From Verrucomicrobiota bacterium (GTDB lineage: Bacteria; Verrucomicrobiota; Verrucomicrobiia; Limisphaerales; JACRJZ01), in the NCBI GenBank assembly GCA_016219875.1, contig JACRJZ010000014.1, positions 1-64,000 on the forward strand: 64,000 bases of DNA, given 5' to 3'. The position numbers and the translations under genes were made by a program. The stretch's first letter is position 1. Each line of letters begins with the position of its first letter. Shown piece by piece: positions 26,884 through 35,397 of the stretch. Below the pieces are notes generated by a model. It was not told the DNA's origin. It searched no databases and worked only from the letters and a program-made list of their open reading frames with translations.

Positions 26884-28608
26884 TCATCTCCCCGCCAGCC
26901 CGCACACGCTCCGCGTCTTCGCCACGGCCTCGTCCAGCGTGATGACTTCGGCCTTCGGCTCACGGCGGAGTTTGAATTCCACTTTGCCCTGTTCGAGCGT
27001 GCGCTTGCTGATCGTCAGCCGCACCGGCAGACCGATGAGGTCGGCGTCGCCGAATTTTTCGCCGGCGCGCAACGGGCGGTCGTCGAAGAGGACATCGAGG
27101 CCCTCCTGCTGGAGCCGCTGGTAAATCTGTTCCGCCTGCTGGGCCACGACTGCGTCTTCGAGGTTCAGCGCCACCAGGTGCAAGTGGAAGGGCGCGACCT
27201 GCGGCTGCCAGACGATGCCCTTGTCGTCGTGGCTTTGCTCGACGCAGGCTGCGGCCATGCGGCTCACGCCGATGCCGTAGCAGCCCATGATGACGGGGTG
27301 CGGCTTGCCCTCGGTATCGACGTAGCTGCAGTTCATCGCCTCGGAATACTTCGTGCCGAGCTTGAAGATGTGGCCCACCTCGATGCCGCGCGCAGCCTTG
27401 AGGCGGCCAGCGCAGCGCGGGCAGCCGTGTCCGTCTTTCGCGAGTTTGAAGTCGCCGAACTCCGGCTCCGGCAAATCGCGGCCGAAGTTGACGTTGATGT
27501 TGTGATAGTTCGTCTGGTTCGCGCCGCACTCGAAATTCACGCGGCCCTTCACGTAATGGTCAGCGATGAGGCGCACGGACGGCGGCAGGCCAATCGGCCC
27601 GGCATAGCCCACTTCCGCGCCGGTGAGTTCCTTGATCTTCTCGGCGTTGATCAGCCGGAGCGCCTTGCAGCCGAGATGATTCGTGACCTTGACCTCGTTG
27701 ACGCCGCAGTCGCCGCGAACCATCACGGCCACGAGCTGATCGTCGGCCTCGTACAGCATCGTCTTGGTGGTTTTCCAGACGGGGATGTTGAGGAACTTGG
27801 CGAGCTTATCGACGCCGATCAGTCCCTCGCCGAGCACCGCTTGCATGGGTTGGAGTTCGGCGTCCTGTGGGAATTCCGCGAGCTTGGACTGGGCTTTCTC
27901 CTGGTTCGCCGCGTAATCGCATTGGTCGCAGAACAAGATCGTGTCCTCGCCGGTGTCCGCCAGCACCATGAACTCCTGGCTGCCGCTGCCGCCGATGGCG
28001 CCGGAGTCGGCCTCAACCGCGCGATACTGGAAACCCAGCCGCTGGCAAATGCGGTGATACGCCTGGCGCATCGCTTCGTAGGAAGCGTCGAGGCCGGCCT
28101 CGTCGGCGTCGAAGCTGTAGGCGTCTTTCATGATGAACTCGCGGGCGCGCATCAGGCCGAAGCGCGGGCGGATTTCGTCGCGGAACTTGGTTTGAATCTG
28201 GTAGGCGCAGCGCGGGAGGTCTTTGTAGGACTTGATCTCGCGGCGCAGGATGTCGGTGATGACTTCCTCGTGCGTCGGCCCGAGGCAGGCGGTGGCGCCG
28301 CGGCGGTCCTTGAAGGCGAACATGATTCCATCGACGGCCGTGTACCGCTCCCAGCGCTTGGTTTCCTCCCACAGTTCGCGCGGCTGGAGAGCGGGCATGA
28401 GTAGTTCGACGCCGCCGGCGGCGTTCATCTCCTCGCGTATGATCTGGGAAATCTTGTGCAGCGTCCGGTGCAGGAGCGGCAGGTAGATGTACACGCCCGC
28501 AGACAGTTGCTGGATGAAGCCGGCGCGCAACATGAGCGCGTGGGCGGCAGTCTGCGCGTCCTTCGGCACTTCGCGAAGCGTTCGGCCAATGAGTCTCGAT
28601 TGTTTCAT
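26884..28608 (-). CDS. proS: Prolyl-tRNA synthetase
   Basis: 574 aa, the bacterial-type length with an INS editing domain between motifs 2 and 3. It charges tRNA-Pro with proline. Visible are the N-terminal MKQSRLIGRTLRE..P, the motif 2 region with RDEIRPRFGLMRAREFIMKD, the editing domain (about residues 220-400), GCYGIGVSRMAAACVEQ of motif 3, and the C-terminal anticodon-binding domain. The ATG at 28608 gives the conserved N terminus. Confidence 0.96.
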   Translation of the reverse strand: MKQSRLIGRTLREVPKDAQTAAHALMLRAGFIQQLSAGVYIYLPLLHRTLHKISQIIREEMNAAGGVELLMPALQPRELWEETKRWERYTAVDGIMFAFKDRRGATACLGPTHEEVITDILRREIKSYKDLPRCAYQIQTKFRDEIRPRFGLMRAREFIMKDAYSFDADEAGLDASYEAMRQAYHRICQRLGFQYRAVEADSGAIGGSGSQEFMVLADTGEDTILFCDQCDYAANQEKAQSKLAEFPQDAELQPMQAVLGEGLIGVDKLAKFLNIPVWKTTKTMLYEADDQLVAVMVRGDCGVNEVKVTNHLGCKALRLINAEKIKELTGAEVGYAGPIGLPPSVRLIADHYVKGRVNFECGANQTNYHNINVNFGRDLPEPEFGDFKLAKDGHGCPRCAGRLKAARGIEVGHIFKLGTKYSEAMNCSYVDTEGKPHPVIMGCYGIGVSRMAAACVEQSHDDKGIVWQPQVAPFHLHLVALNLEDAVVAQQAEQIYQRLQQEGLDVLFDDRPLRAGEKFGDADLIGLPVRLTISKRTLEQGKVEFKLRREPKAEVITLDEAVAKTRSVCGLAGR

Positions 28609-28667
28609 GTGCGGCGGATGGAATGCCCGAAAACAGCCGGGGCCGCAAGGAGAGAAGGGGGAATGGC

Positions 28668-28829
28668 TCCATCGGATTCAGGGAGGAAGAGGATGGGAGG
28701 GGAAAGAAAGCTCCCCGTTCCTGACTCAACTGCTGACGGAACGGTTCATAGGAGGAAACTCCTGACCGGATCAGCGTGTGAGTCAACCTCCCTCCACAAA
28801 TCGCATTCCTTCCTGAATCCGATGGCTCC
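28668..28829. repeat. Inverted repeat upstream of proS
   Basis: The left arm CTCCATCGGATTCAGGGAGG (from 28670) pairs with a right arm containing CCTTCCTGAATCCGATGG (28808-28825), enclosing about 115 nt. It lies between proS and the 3' end of the next minus-strand gene, so it could be a terminator-like structure, an mRNA leader hairpin or another dispersed repeat. Confidence 0.65.
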
Positions 28830-28844
28830 CTGCGCAATCGCCCT

Positions 28845-29390
28845 TCACTTGATCTCCAGGACGTTGCTCAGCACCCGGATCTCCTTGCCCTTTTGGCTTC
28901 GCTCGACCGGGGCGGCGAGCAGAACCCGTGCGCCGAGATCCTTTTCGATGACGAACTTCATCTTCCCCTGCGCGCGGGCTTGCTCCGCGGCTGAGATTTC
29001 CTGGGTGCGGCCGTTGCGGACGGCCAGGGAAGCTTGGAGGATGGACCCGTCTTCGACCAGCGTCAGGACTGCGGGCCTCGCGGTCTTCCCTGGGTTTCTC
29101 TTGAACCCCACGGTGACGATCCACGTTCGGGCTTCAGCCACTTGCGACACCAACGACAGCGTGTAGTCGTCCCCCGCTTTCAAGGGCGTTGGCAGGGCCG
29201 GCTGGACGAATCTCCATCCCGCGATTTCCAAAGCCGGCTCCGCTGGGCCGGTCTCGGCGGCACCGATCCAGGCGGCGGTGAGCGCCAGCAGGAAGGGAGT
29301 GAATTGACGTTGCAGCGAGAGTACGGGACTTGATCTCAGCAAGGCCGTCTGCTGGGAAGCGGACCCTCGACCGATTTTGGTAGCTCTCAT
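28845..29390 (-). CDS. Hypothetical secreted or membrane-tethered protein
   Basis: 181 aa, not recognised. A hydrophobic signal-like segment (FTPFLLALTAAWIGAAET) lies about 30 residues from the chosen start, followed by a beta-rich domain (ALEIAGWRFV..YTLSLVSQV..). The start ATG at 29390 overlaps the TGA of the upstream gene (ATGA, 29387-29390), which favours this start and coupling, although a more internal start would suit the signal segment better. No catalytic motif is visible. Confidence 0.55.
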   Translation of the reverse strand: MRATKIGRGSASQQTALLRSSPVLSLQRQFTPFLLALTAAWIGAAETGPAEPALEIAGWRFVQPALPTPLKAGDDYTLSLVSQVAEARTWIVTVGFKRNPGKTARPAVLTLVEDGSILQASLAVRNGRTQEISAAEQARAQGKMKFVIEKDLGARVLLAAPVERSQKGKEIRVLSNVLEIK

Positions 29391-30022
29391 CTTCCTGTTA
29401 ACCATCTCTTTGCTCGTCTGAGCCAAGACTCTCCCTTAACGCAAATTTTCACCTGATCCGAATGCTCAAGAGTCCGAAGAAGCGTGCGAAGCTCCTCCAG
29501 TTTTCGCTGCTTGGTCTGTTCGCGGCGGTGAGTAACTCCAAGCAACTGCCCAAACCGCGCAACAGTGTCCTCCGGTATGTGCTCGGCAATACGCAACCAG
29601 CCGTCGAAAGCGTCGTGGAATGTGAACAGCAAAGTCTCGCCTCGGTAAGCCTTAATGTGGTCAAACATCTCGGCGACTGGACGACTCTCGGCGAACCGAC
29701 CCAAACGGGTCGAAACGTCGGAGGAAAACGAGAAATGGTAAATGTCAGGAACAGGCGCAATCGTGTCACGGACGACAGCCACAGCGTTACGTGCGTGGTG
29801 GGCTGAATAGAAGCTGGCCACCTCAGAGACAATGGTTGTGCCTTCTACGTAAAGAATGGAGTCCGACGGGAGAAGCATCGGTAGCTGCTTGAAGAACGGA
29901 ACAGGCTGCTTCAAGCCCTCAATAACCCAGTGGAACGGCGTGTCGATATCAATGCCGTCCCCCCGCCCAGCAACCATCGCTCGAAGCTGCGCTTTCAATT
30001 CTTCTTTGTCGATGGCACTCAT
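29387..30022 (-). CDS. Hypothetical cytoplasmic protein
   Basis: 211 aa from MSAIDKEE at 30022; the frame also permits a start nine codons earlier. Not recognised. It is soluble, with a central beta-alpha region (DSILYVEGTTI..VAVVRDTIAPVPDIYHFSF) and a helical basic C terminus. Its codon use is less GC-rich than that of its neighbours, hinting at later acquisition. It is coupled by ATGA overlap to the downstream hypothetical gene, so the two may work together. Confidence 0.55.
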   Translation of the reverse strand: MSAIDKEELKAQLRAMVAGRGDGIDIDTPFHWVIEGLKQPVPFFKQLPMLLPSDSILYVEGTTIVSEVASFYSAHHARNAVAVVRDTIAPVPDIYHFSFSSDVSTRLGRFAESRPVAEMFDHIKAYRGETLLFTFHDAFDGWLRIAEHIPEDTVARFGQLLGVTHRREQTKQRKLEELRTLLRTLEHSDQVKICVKGESWLRRAKRWLTGR

Positions 30023-30061
30023 CCAGTGAGGCGTGTGATGACAGCTCAAGGTTGTTCCTGA

Positions 30062-30157
30062 GTCGCATCATGTCCCTGGCTTCGTGCTGGCCCACTTCCC
30101 TTCTCTGCGGCGTTTTCCATGCGGCAGATGAAGCCAGACGTCCCCCGGTTCCTCAAG
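30062..30157. repeat. Direct repeat, copy A, downstream of the GNAT gene
   Basis: Contains GTGCTGGCCCACTTCCCTTC and TTTCCATGCGGCAGATGAAG. It is about 80% identical to copy B at 30702-30794; together they flank the GNAT gene. Confidence 0.7.
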
Positions 30158-30248
30158 CTCTTTCGCCGCCGCCGAAACGCCGGGCGCACGACGGATTTCC
30201 GGGTGGCCACCAGGCGGGGCGCTCGACCGGCACTGTCGGGCCGATGTC

Positions 30249-30671
30249 TCATTCGATGTATCCTTGTTGCCGCTTCGTCTCCGGGTCTGCGAACAAACCC
30301 ATCGCCGTCTTCATTCTTCGATACCCAAGCTTCTCATAGAACCGTTCCTTTCCGGGCACGGAATGCAGCAGGACATGCTTCGCTTTGGAGCGCTCCGCGA
30401 GGAATTTCATGATCCGCTTCCCCGTGCCCTGGCCTTGATACTCGGGCAGAACGACCACGTCCAATATCACGGCGTAATTGACCCAATCCGTGATGGCACG
30501 CCCCGCCCCGACGAGCGACCCGTTCTCCAGGGCAAAGCATCTGACGCCGCTGTTCAGGAACGTCTCGCGCAGTATTACGGGGTCTCGTTTGCCGAGAGGC
30601 GCCCGCTCAAACACCACCGCCAGATGGTTCCAGTCAACGGTGGTGATGTCATCGGATAGGAGAATGGCCAT
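30249..30671 (-). CDS. GNAT family N-acetyltransferase
   Basis: 140 aa. It has the acetyl-CoA binding motif A (VVLPEYQGQGTGKRIMKFL, about residues 70-88) and a C-terminal FYEKLGYRRMKTAMGLF segment as in small-molecule acetyltransferases. The substrate is unknown. The start ATG at 30671 (MAILLSDD) gives the full domain; the open frame further upstream is covered by a repeat copy. It is flanked on both sides by copies of a 95-nt direct repeat, so it may have moved as a unit. Confidence 0.87.
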   Translation of the reverse strand: MAILLSDDITTVDWNHLAVVFERAPLGKRDPVILRETFLNSGVRCFALENGSLVGAGRAITDWVNYAVILDVVVLPEYQGQGTGKRIMKFLAERSKAKHVLLHSVPGKERFYEKLGYRRMKTAMGLFADPETKRQQGYIE

Positions 30672-30701
30672 CAAAACTCCTCCTGGGCTGACGTTGCTTC
30701 T

Positions 30702-30794
30702 GGGCCGCACCATGTCCTCGGCCCCGTGCCGGCCCACTTTCCTGCGGCGCTTTCCATGCGGGAGAGGAAGCCAGACCCTCCCCGTTCCATCAAG
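30702..30794. repeat. Direct repeat, copy B, upstream of the GNAT gene
   Basis: Contains GTGCCGGCCCACTTTCCTGC and TTTCCATGCGGGAGAGGAAG, matching copy A (30062-30157) in the same orientation. It lies in the divergent gap between the GNAT and DUF6580-like genes. Confidence 0.7.
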
Positions 30795-30875
30795 ATTTTT
30801 CACCGCCCGGCCCTTTCCCAGCGCCCTCCAGTCTCCCTCTTGTCATCGCCGCGCCTTCGCGTATCATCCGCCCCT

Positions 30876-31502
30876 GTGAGTTCGAAGCGGAACATCTGGA
30901 TGCCGTTGGTCTTGATCGCCGTGTTCGCGGTGACGCGCTGGCCCGGCGTGCTGCCGGACAACTTCAGCGCCGCCTACGCGCTGGCGTTCTGCGCGGGCGT
31001 GTTTGTCGCCGGATCCGTGGCCTGGTGGCTGCCGATGCTCACGCTGGCGGTCACGGACGTGGTCCTGAACGTCTTTTACTACCACGTCCCGGTGTTCGAT
31101 CGCTACTTCCTGGCCAAGAACCTGGGCTTCCTGCTCCTCATCGCTTTGGGCCGGCGCTTCCAGCCGCGATCCAACTGGTTGAAGCTTCTCGGCGGCGGCG
31201 TGCTGGGCGCGGTCCTCTTTTACCTCATCACCAACACGGCAAGCTGGCTCAGCGATCCCGGTTACGCCAAAACGCTGGCGGGCTGGCTCCAGGCGTTGAC
31301 GACCGGGCTGCCCGGTTTCCCGCCCACCTGGGTCTTCTTCCTGAAAACGCTCCTGAGCGGCGGTCTCTTCACCGGTCTGTTCGTCGGGGCGATGCGGCTG
31401 AGCGAGCACATGGAATCCGCGCGGGAGAAGGAAGGCGCGGCCCAGGCCGAGGAAGAATCCGGAGACGCGCCCGAAGCGGAACCGGAGGAGGCGAAGGCGT
31501 GA
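30876..31502 (+). CDS. DUF6580-like integral membrane protein
   Basis: 208 aa from a GTG at 30876, chosen because the first helix starts within 8 codons. It has about five transmembrane helices, with FSAAYALAFCAGVF and LAVTDVVLNVFYYH typical of the DUF6580 family, which resembles the S-components of ECF vitamin transporters. The C-terminal 30 residues are highly acidic (EEESGDAPEAEPEE). Transport is a guess from fold similarity only. GTGA overlap with the next gene indicates coupling. Confidence 0.75.
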   Translation: MSSKRNIWMPLVLIAVFAVTRWPGVLPDNFSAAYALAFCAGVFVAGSVAWWLPMLTLAVTDVVLNVFYYHVPVFDRYFLAKNLGFLLLIALGRRFQPRSNWLKLLGGGVLGAVLFYLITNTASWLSDPGYAKTLAGWLQALTTGLPGFPPTWVFFLKTLLSGGLFTGLFVGAMRLSEHMESAREKEGAAQAEEESGDAPEAEPEEAKA

Positions 31503-31972
31503 GCGATCCCTTCCGCCTGGGCCTCATCTCCGACACCCATAATCATTTCGATCCGCGGTTGCCGTCGCTGCTGCGGAGCGTCGATCACATCTTGCACGCG
31601 GGGGACATCTGCCAAGACGCCATCCTGGTCCAGCTCGAGCAGATTGCACCCGTGACTGCCGTGCTGGGCAACAACGACGTTGGGCTGCCGCTTCGGGAGA
31701 CGGAGGTGGTCGAGTTTGCGTCGAAGAAATTCCTGATCCACCACATCGTGAACCCGCGAGTGCCTTCCGACGCGGTCCGGCGTCGCCTGACGCAGGTCCG
31801 GCCGGACGTGGTCGTCTTCGGGCATTCGCACCAGCCGTTCGCGGCGGAGGTCGAGGACGTGTTCTTCATCAATCCCGGCTATGCGGGCCGGCCGCGTTTC
31901 AACCAGCCCCGCAGCCTCGCGATCCTCGAACTCAGCGGGAGCGGGATGCGGCACGAGTTCCTCGCACTCTGA
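31499..31972 (+). CDS. YfcE-like metallophosphodiesterase
   Basis: 157 aa, GTG start overlapping the previous stop (GTGA, 31499-31502). The calcineurin-like metal ligands are all present: SDTHNH (about residue 11), HAGDI (about 34), LGNND (about 56), a conserved HH near 78 and GHSH (about 107). Such small enzymes hydrolyse phosphodiesters in the cytoplasm. It is translationally coupled to the DUF6580-like membrane protein, but no shared function is obvious. Confidence 0.9.
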   Translation: MSDPFRLGLISDTHNHFDPRLPSLLRSVDHILHAGDICQDAILVQLEQIAPVTAVLGNNDVGLPLRETEVVEFASKKFLIHHIVNPRVPSDAVRRRLTQVRPDVVVFGHSHQPFAAEVEDVFFINPGYAGRPRFNQPRSLAILELSGSGMRHEFLAL

Positions 31973-32103
31973 GCGCGATTGGGAAGATCCGCGATGCAGT
32001 GCTGGCGCGGCCAGCTTGGGAGGGACTTGAAAGAGCTTGGCGGTGTGGCCAACAAGCGTTGCCCCTTCTCTGATTGCGAACAGGAGGCTGTTGGCGGGCA
32101 AGA

Positions 32104-32179
32104 TGGTGGAGCCGAGGGGAGTCGAACCCCTGACCTTCTCATTGCGAACGAGACGCTCTACCAACTGAGCTACGACCCC
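32104..32179 (-). tRNA. tRNA-Ala (anticodon CGC)
   Basis: 76 nt including an encoded CCA. On the minus strand the acceptor GGGGTCG pairs with CGGCTCC and contains the G3:U70 pair that marks alanine tRNAs. The D arm is GCTC..GAGC, the anticodon stem TCTCG/TGAGA has loop TTCGCAA (anticodon CGC, reading GCG), and the T arm is AGGGG TTCGACT CCCCT. An integrase gene starts 89 nt beyond its 5' end. Confidence 0.97.
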
Positions 32180-32267
32180 AACCACCACAACATCACTATA
32201 TTACGTCAATCATTCTGCGGCGCACTTTCTCTTGACACCCCAGTTTGTCACCCCTCATGCTCCAAAC

Positions 32268-33356
32268 ATGGCTCCGAACCATCAAAGCACCAGGCAACTC
32301 CTGGAGAAAATCCCGAACTTCCCGTGTCTCTATCGCCACAGACTCAACGGGACCTATTATGGCGCAAAGAAGTCAGCAGGCAAGCGAAAAGAGCATAGTC
32401 TGGGCACTCGCGACCGGAAGCTGGCGGAGCGGAGGTTGAACGCATGGATCGCTGATTTGGAAAAAGTCGATGGCAAAGCAAGGAAAACCACCTTGGCTGT
32501 GCTGCTCGAGAAGTTCGCGGCGGCGAAGCAAGGCAAATCGGCCAAGACCCGGGCCACGAACGCGGCGATCACCAACGTGTTCAAAGAAAGCTGGCGTCAT
32601 GGGCTTGATTTGCGGGTTTCGGAAATCAGGCCCTCGCACCTGAATGAGTGGCTCGCTCAACATGAAGCTCGGCTGAAAAACACAACCTACAATCGGTATT
32701 GCGGATTTCTCAAGCAGCTTTTTGAAATTGCCGTCACCGATCGCCTCATCGCCGAGTCTCCCTTTGCGGGAGTGAATACGAAGTGGAAGAAACCGCAGAA
32801 ACCGATCCGGAATGTTCCCACGCAAGAGCAGTTCGAAACCATCGTCGCCAACATTCGTTCTCAGAAGCTGAGCGCCGACGCCAAAGACACGGCTGACTTT
32901 GTGGAGTTTCTGGGACTGGCCGGCTTGGGCCAGGCTGAGGCCGGGGCTCTGACCTGGGGCGATGTCGATTTCGAGCATCGGCGCCTGGTGATCCGGCGGC
33001 AAAAGACGCAGGCCGTCTTTCATGTCCCGATCTATGCGCATCTTCTGCCATTGCTGGAAAGGCTTCGGTGCGAGCCTGAAACCCTGCCCAATCCAGAGGC
33101 GAAAGTGTTCAAGATCAAGGATGCCAAGAAAGCTTTGCAGGCGGCCTGCCGACGGCTCAACCTGAAGAAATTCACCCAAAGGAATATCCGCCAGGCTCTC
33201 ATCCGGCGGTTGTGGAAATCGGGGGTGGAATACAAACTGATTTCGAAATGGCAGGGACACCAGGACGGCGGGAAACTGGTGCTGGACACTTATACGGAGG
33301 TTTTCGGGGATGACGATGCCGATTACGAGAGGCAGCAGCTTGCGATCATCAAGTGA
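32268..33356 (+). CDS. Tyrosine recombinase / integrase, divergent active site
   Basis: 362 aa from the ATG at 32268. An N-terminal SAM-like core-binding domain (about residues 60-150) and a C-terminal catalytic domain are recognisable. Box II is represented by FTQRNIRQALIRR, then KWQGHQDGG and the presumed nucleophile in LDTYTEV. In box I the usual Arg is missing: the segment reads AGLGQAEAGALTW where GLRxxE is expected, and the His of HxxR is also replaced. It adjoins tRNA-Ala, a common integration site. It may be an active variant family or a decayed island integrase. Confidence 0.85.
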   Translation: MAPNHQSTRQLLEKIPNFPCLYRHRLNGTYYGAKKSAGKRKEHSLGTRDRKLAERRLNAWIADLEKVDGKARKTTLAVLLEKFAAAKQGKSAKTRATNAAITNVFKESWRHGLDLRVSEIRPSHLNEWLAQHEARLKNTTYNRYCGFLKQLFEIAVTDRLIAESPFAGVNTKWKKPQKPIRNVPTQEQFETIVANIRSQKLSADAKDTADFVEFLGLAGLGQAEAGALTWGDVDFEHRRLVIRRQKTQAVFHVPIYAHLLPLLERLRCEPETLPNPEAKVFKIKDAKKALQAACRRLNLKKFTQRNIRQALIRRLWKSGVEYKLISKWQGHQDGGKLVLDTYTEVFGDDDADYERQQLAIIK

Positions 33357-34050
33357 AGTATGAGCACCGGTGCTCGCTAGCCCTCCACTACAATTCAGGC
33401 TTGCACCCCGGCAGCGAGTAAGGCGTCTCGTTTACACCAAGATCCAGTCGGTTTCCCCCATTTGACCTCGGGAGGACTCACATGGACAAGCTGTTAGTTC
33501 TGTGCAAGATACACAATTTGAAGCTGCGCCAATCCGGCCCCAACAAGCCCCATTTTCCTTCGTCAGTATAGAAGCGCGTTAGAAGCGAGCGGGGGTGAAC
33601 TGGCCCCGCAGTGCGCTTCTAGCGAGGCGAAAGTCGGTCTTCAACTCTCGCAAATTCAAGACGCCGCTGTTGTCTGCACTTCAAGCCGTTGACAGAGCAG
33701 GAGTCGGAATCGACCGTTTTTGGCCGCAATCGCGGGATGAAATTACCCGATTTTGCAGGCTACACAAGCCTACTCTGCCACCACTCGGTTACTACCGGAA
33801 CCTACTCGGTTGGTGCCCGTTTTGGTGCCCACCACAGGGGACTGTCATTCTGGCTCCTCCCGATGCCCTGCATGTGCGAGCGACAACTGCCAGGGATTCT
33901 CCAACGACCGATGCAAAGAATGATGGAAAGCTACAGGAAGCACGCGGTGTGTACCTTTCGTCCTTCCGCCAACGAACCAATGGTGCATCTCCGAGGTTGA
34001 AGTGGTTGGCCGAAGGTCAGGAATGCCCGGACAACCAAGACTGACGGAAC
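33357..34050. other. Gene-poor stretch downstream of the integrase
   Basis: About 690 bases with lower GC than the flanks. Immediately after the integrase stop lies a perfect palindrome GAGCACCGGTGCTC (33362-33375). An open frame at 33595-34044 has no family resemblance and unconvincing composition. I see no RNA gene. It may hold remnants of the island or an attachment site. Confidence 0.5.
33362..33375. other. Perfect 14-bp palindrome after the integrase
   Basis: GAGCACCGGTGCTC is fully self-complementary and begins 5 nt after the integrase stop codon. It could be a recombination or operator site or part of a terminator; there is no T tract. Confidence 0.5.
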
Positions 34051-34497
34051 TCAGCCCGGCTCGCCGGATTCGAGTTCGTAGATCATCCGCCAGAGTCGGT
34101 CGGCTTCACCTCGCTCAATCACTTGAAGCGGAGTAGAACCGTCAAAGGCTGGATTGGGTTCTTTGAGCCAGGGACCAATGGCTTCTTTGGCGACCAATTG
34201 CGCCAAGGCTGCGAACAACCGTTTCAATTCCGCGAGACGCCGTTCTGTAGACGCGCTCGGCTTCTGCCCCAGCGCCCAGTTGGCCACGGCGCGCTGAGAA
34301 AAACCCGTGAGGCGGGTGAAGGTTTCTTGCGTTACGCCATAGGCGTCACAGAACTGCTTCACTGCGGCACCGGTCTGGACGCCATCCTTCCTCAGGGTGC
34401 TGAGAAACTCGGCCGCTTTGGACCGAACGGCAATCCCCCGTCCGTTGTCCTTGCGGGCATCGACCGTCCCGGAGGCATGAATGAGCATCTTCTTCAT
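34051..34497 (-). CDS. Xre/MbcA/ParS-type antitoxin (DUF2384)
   Basis: 148 aa. The N-terminal half is a helix-turn-helix (YGVTQETFTRLTGFSQRAVA, about residues 53-72). The C-terminal half carries the toxin-binding DUF2384 region ending WLKEPNPAFDGSTPLQVIER and LWRMIYELESGEPG. It would bind and neutralise the RES toxin encoded immediately upstream and repress the pair. A 58-nt AT-richer gap containing the palindrome TGCACTTGTGCA separates the two genes, so the antitoxin may have its own promoter. Confidence 0.88.
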   Translation of the reverse strand: MKKMLIHASGTVDARKDNGRGIAVRSKAAEFLSTLRKDGVQTGAAVKQFCDAYGVTQETFTRLTGFSQRAVANWALGQKPSASTERRLAELKRLFAALAQLVAKEAIGPWLKEPNPAFDGSTPLQVIERGEADRLWRMIYELESGEPG

Positions 34498-34543
34498 GGC
34501 TGTAACCTACCATTTCAATAGAATTTGTGCAAGCATCAATACA

Positions 34544-34555
34544 TGCACTTGTGCA
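34544..34555. promoter_or_regulatory. Candidate operator between RES toxin and antitoxin
   Basis: TGCAC-TT-GTGCA is a perfect inverted repeat with a 2-nt centre, adjacent to the RES stop codon and upstream of the antitoxin start, in an AT-rich gap. It is a plausible binding site for the Xre antitoxin. Confidence 0.4.
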
Positions 34556-35161
34556 TTATCGCTTTTTCAGCCAGCGCCTCACTTCCTCCGCCCCGAGGAT
34601 CTCCATTTGACTTTGGCTGGCCAGAGAGTTGGGAAAGCAAACGATGTTGATCCCGCCAGGAACGCGTGCCGATGGGGCCAGAACGCCCTCCGCCCCGAGG
34701 TCGTGCGCAGCACGTCCCAAGGCTTGGCTTTGCGCCTCATGTCCCGCGTCGTTCACTTTGCGCCAGTCTTCGGCCAGCAATTCTTCGAGGACTACCCACG
34801 GAAGCATTCGCAACCCTCGCGGATCAACCAGATCCAACACCGTGGACAAGCGCAGGCGAATCCCGACCAGCACTTTGGGGCGAACGTCACTGGGCACAAA
34901 GTTGTAGTAGGTGAAACTTGCGCTGCTCTCTTTGACCGCCGTCTCCTGGCTCGTAGAGAGGTTTACCGCAGGGAATGTCCCCGCCGCGGACCAGCGTCCA
35001 CCGGTCTTGAGACTGCCTTTGCCGTCGAGCAACTTGACCGCGTTGGCATGAGGGAGCGGTGTCGCCCGAAACGCGATTCCTTCCCAGCCGAAGAATGGGC
35101 GTTTAAGCGTCTTCAACTGCGCCAAGAATGCCGCGTGACGTGGATTCGATTTGACTTTCAT
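34556..35161 (-). CDS. RES domain toxin
   Basis: 201 aa from MKVKSNPRHAAF at 35161. RES toxins (MbcT/ParT type) destroy NAD+ or ADP-ribosylate targets. Seen are FRATP, GGRWSAAGTFPAVNLST and TAVKESSASFTYYNF (the Arg and Glu of the name), a central LDLVDPRGL, and INIVCFPNSLA near the end carrying a candidate Ser. The frame is open for another 83 codons upstream, but that part overlaps the broken radical SAM fragment. The order is unusual: toxin first, antitoxin second. Confidence 0.85.
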   Translation of the reverse strand: MKVKSNPRHAAFLAQLKTLKRPFFGWEGIAFRATPLPHANAVKLLDGKGSLKTGGRWSAAGTFPAVNLSTSQETAVKESSASFTYYNFVPSDVRPKVLVGIRLRLSTVLDLVDPRGLRMLPWVVLEELLAEDWRKVNDAGHEAQSQALGRAAHDLGAEGVLAPSARVPGGINIVCFPNSLASQSQMEILGAEEVRRWLKKR

Positions 35162-35397
35162 CGCGTTCAATTCTGCATTGCTGAAGCAGAATCCTCGAAA
35201 TGGCTCTACACCGTCAATAGCGGGGACGTCGTCAGACACACGGTCGCTCAGAATGTGCCGATCGCAAAAGGTGCGGAACGAATAGGCGCCAGATGCGGGT
35301 CCGTCCTTAACGAGTAGTGCCGGGTTAGTGCTAATGCCTTTCGGGAATTCAGACCTACCCCCGTATTTGTCCGACCCCTCATGATAACAAGGGGCAT

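Noticed and set aside
32104..33356. Duplicate of the tRNA-Ala 3' end as attR of a genomic island
   Set aside because: I searched by eye for the T-arm sequence on both strands to about 39 kb and did not find a second copy; the island boundary stays undefined.
33595..34044. 149-codon open frame downstream of the integrase
   Set aside because: No homology, no plausible start context and irregular composition; kept only as part of the gene-poor stretch.
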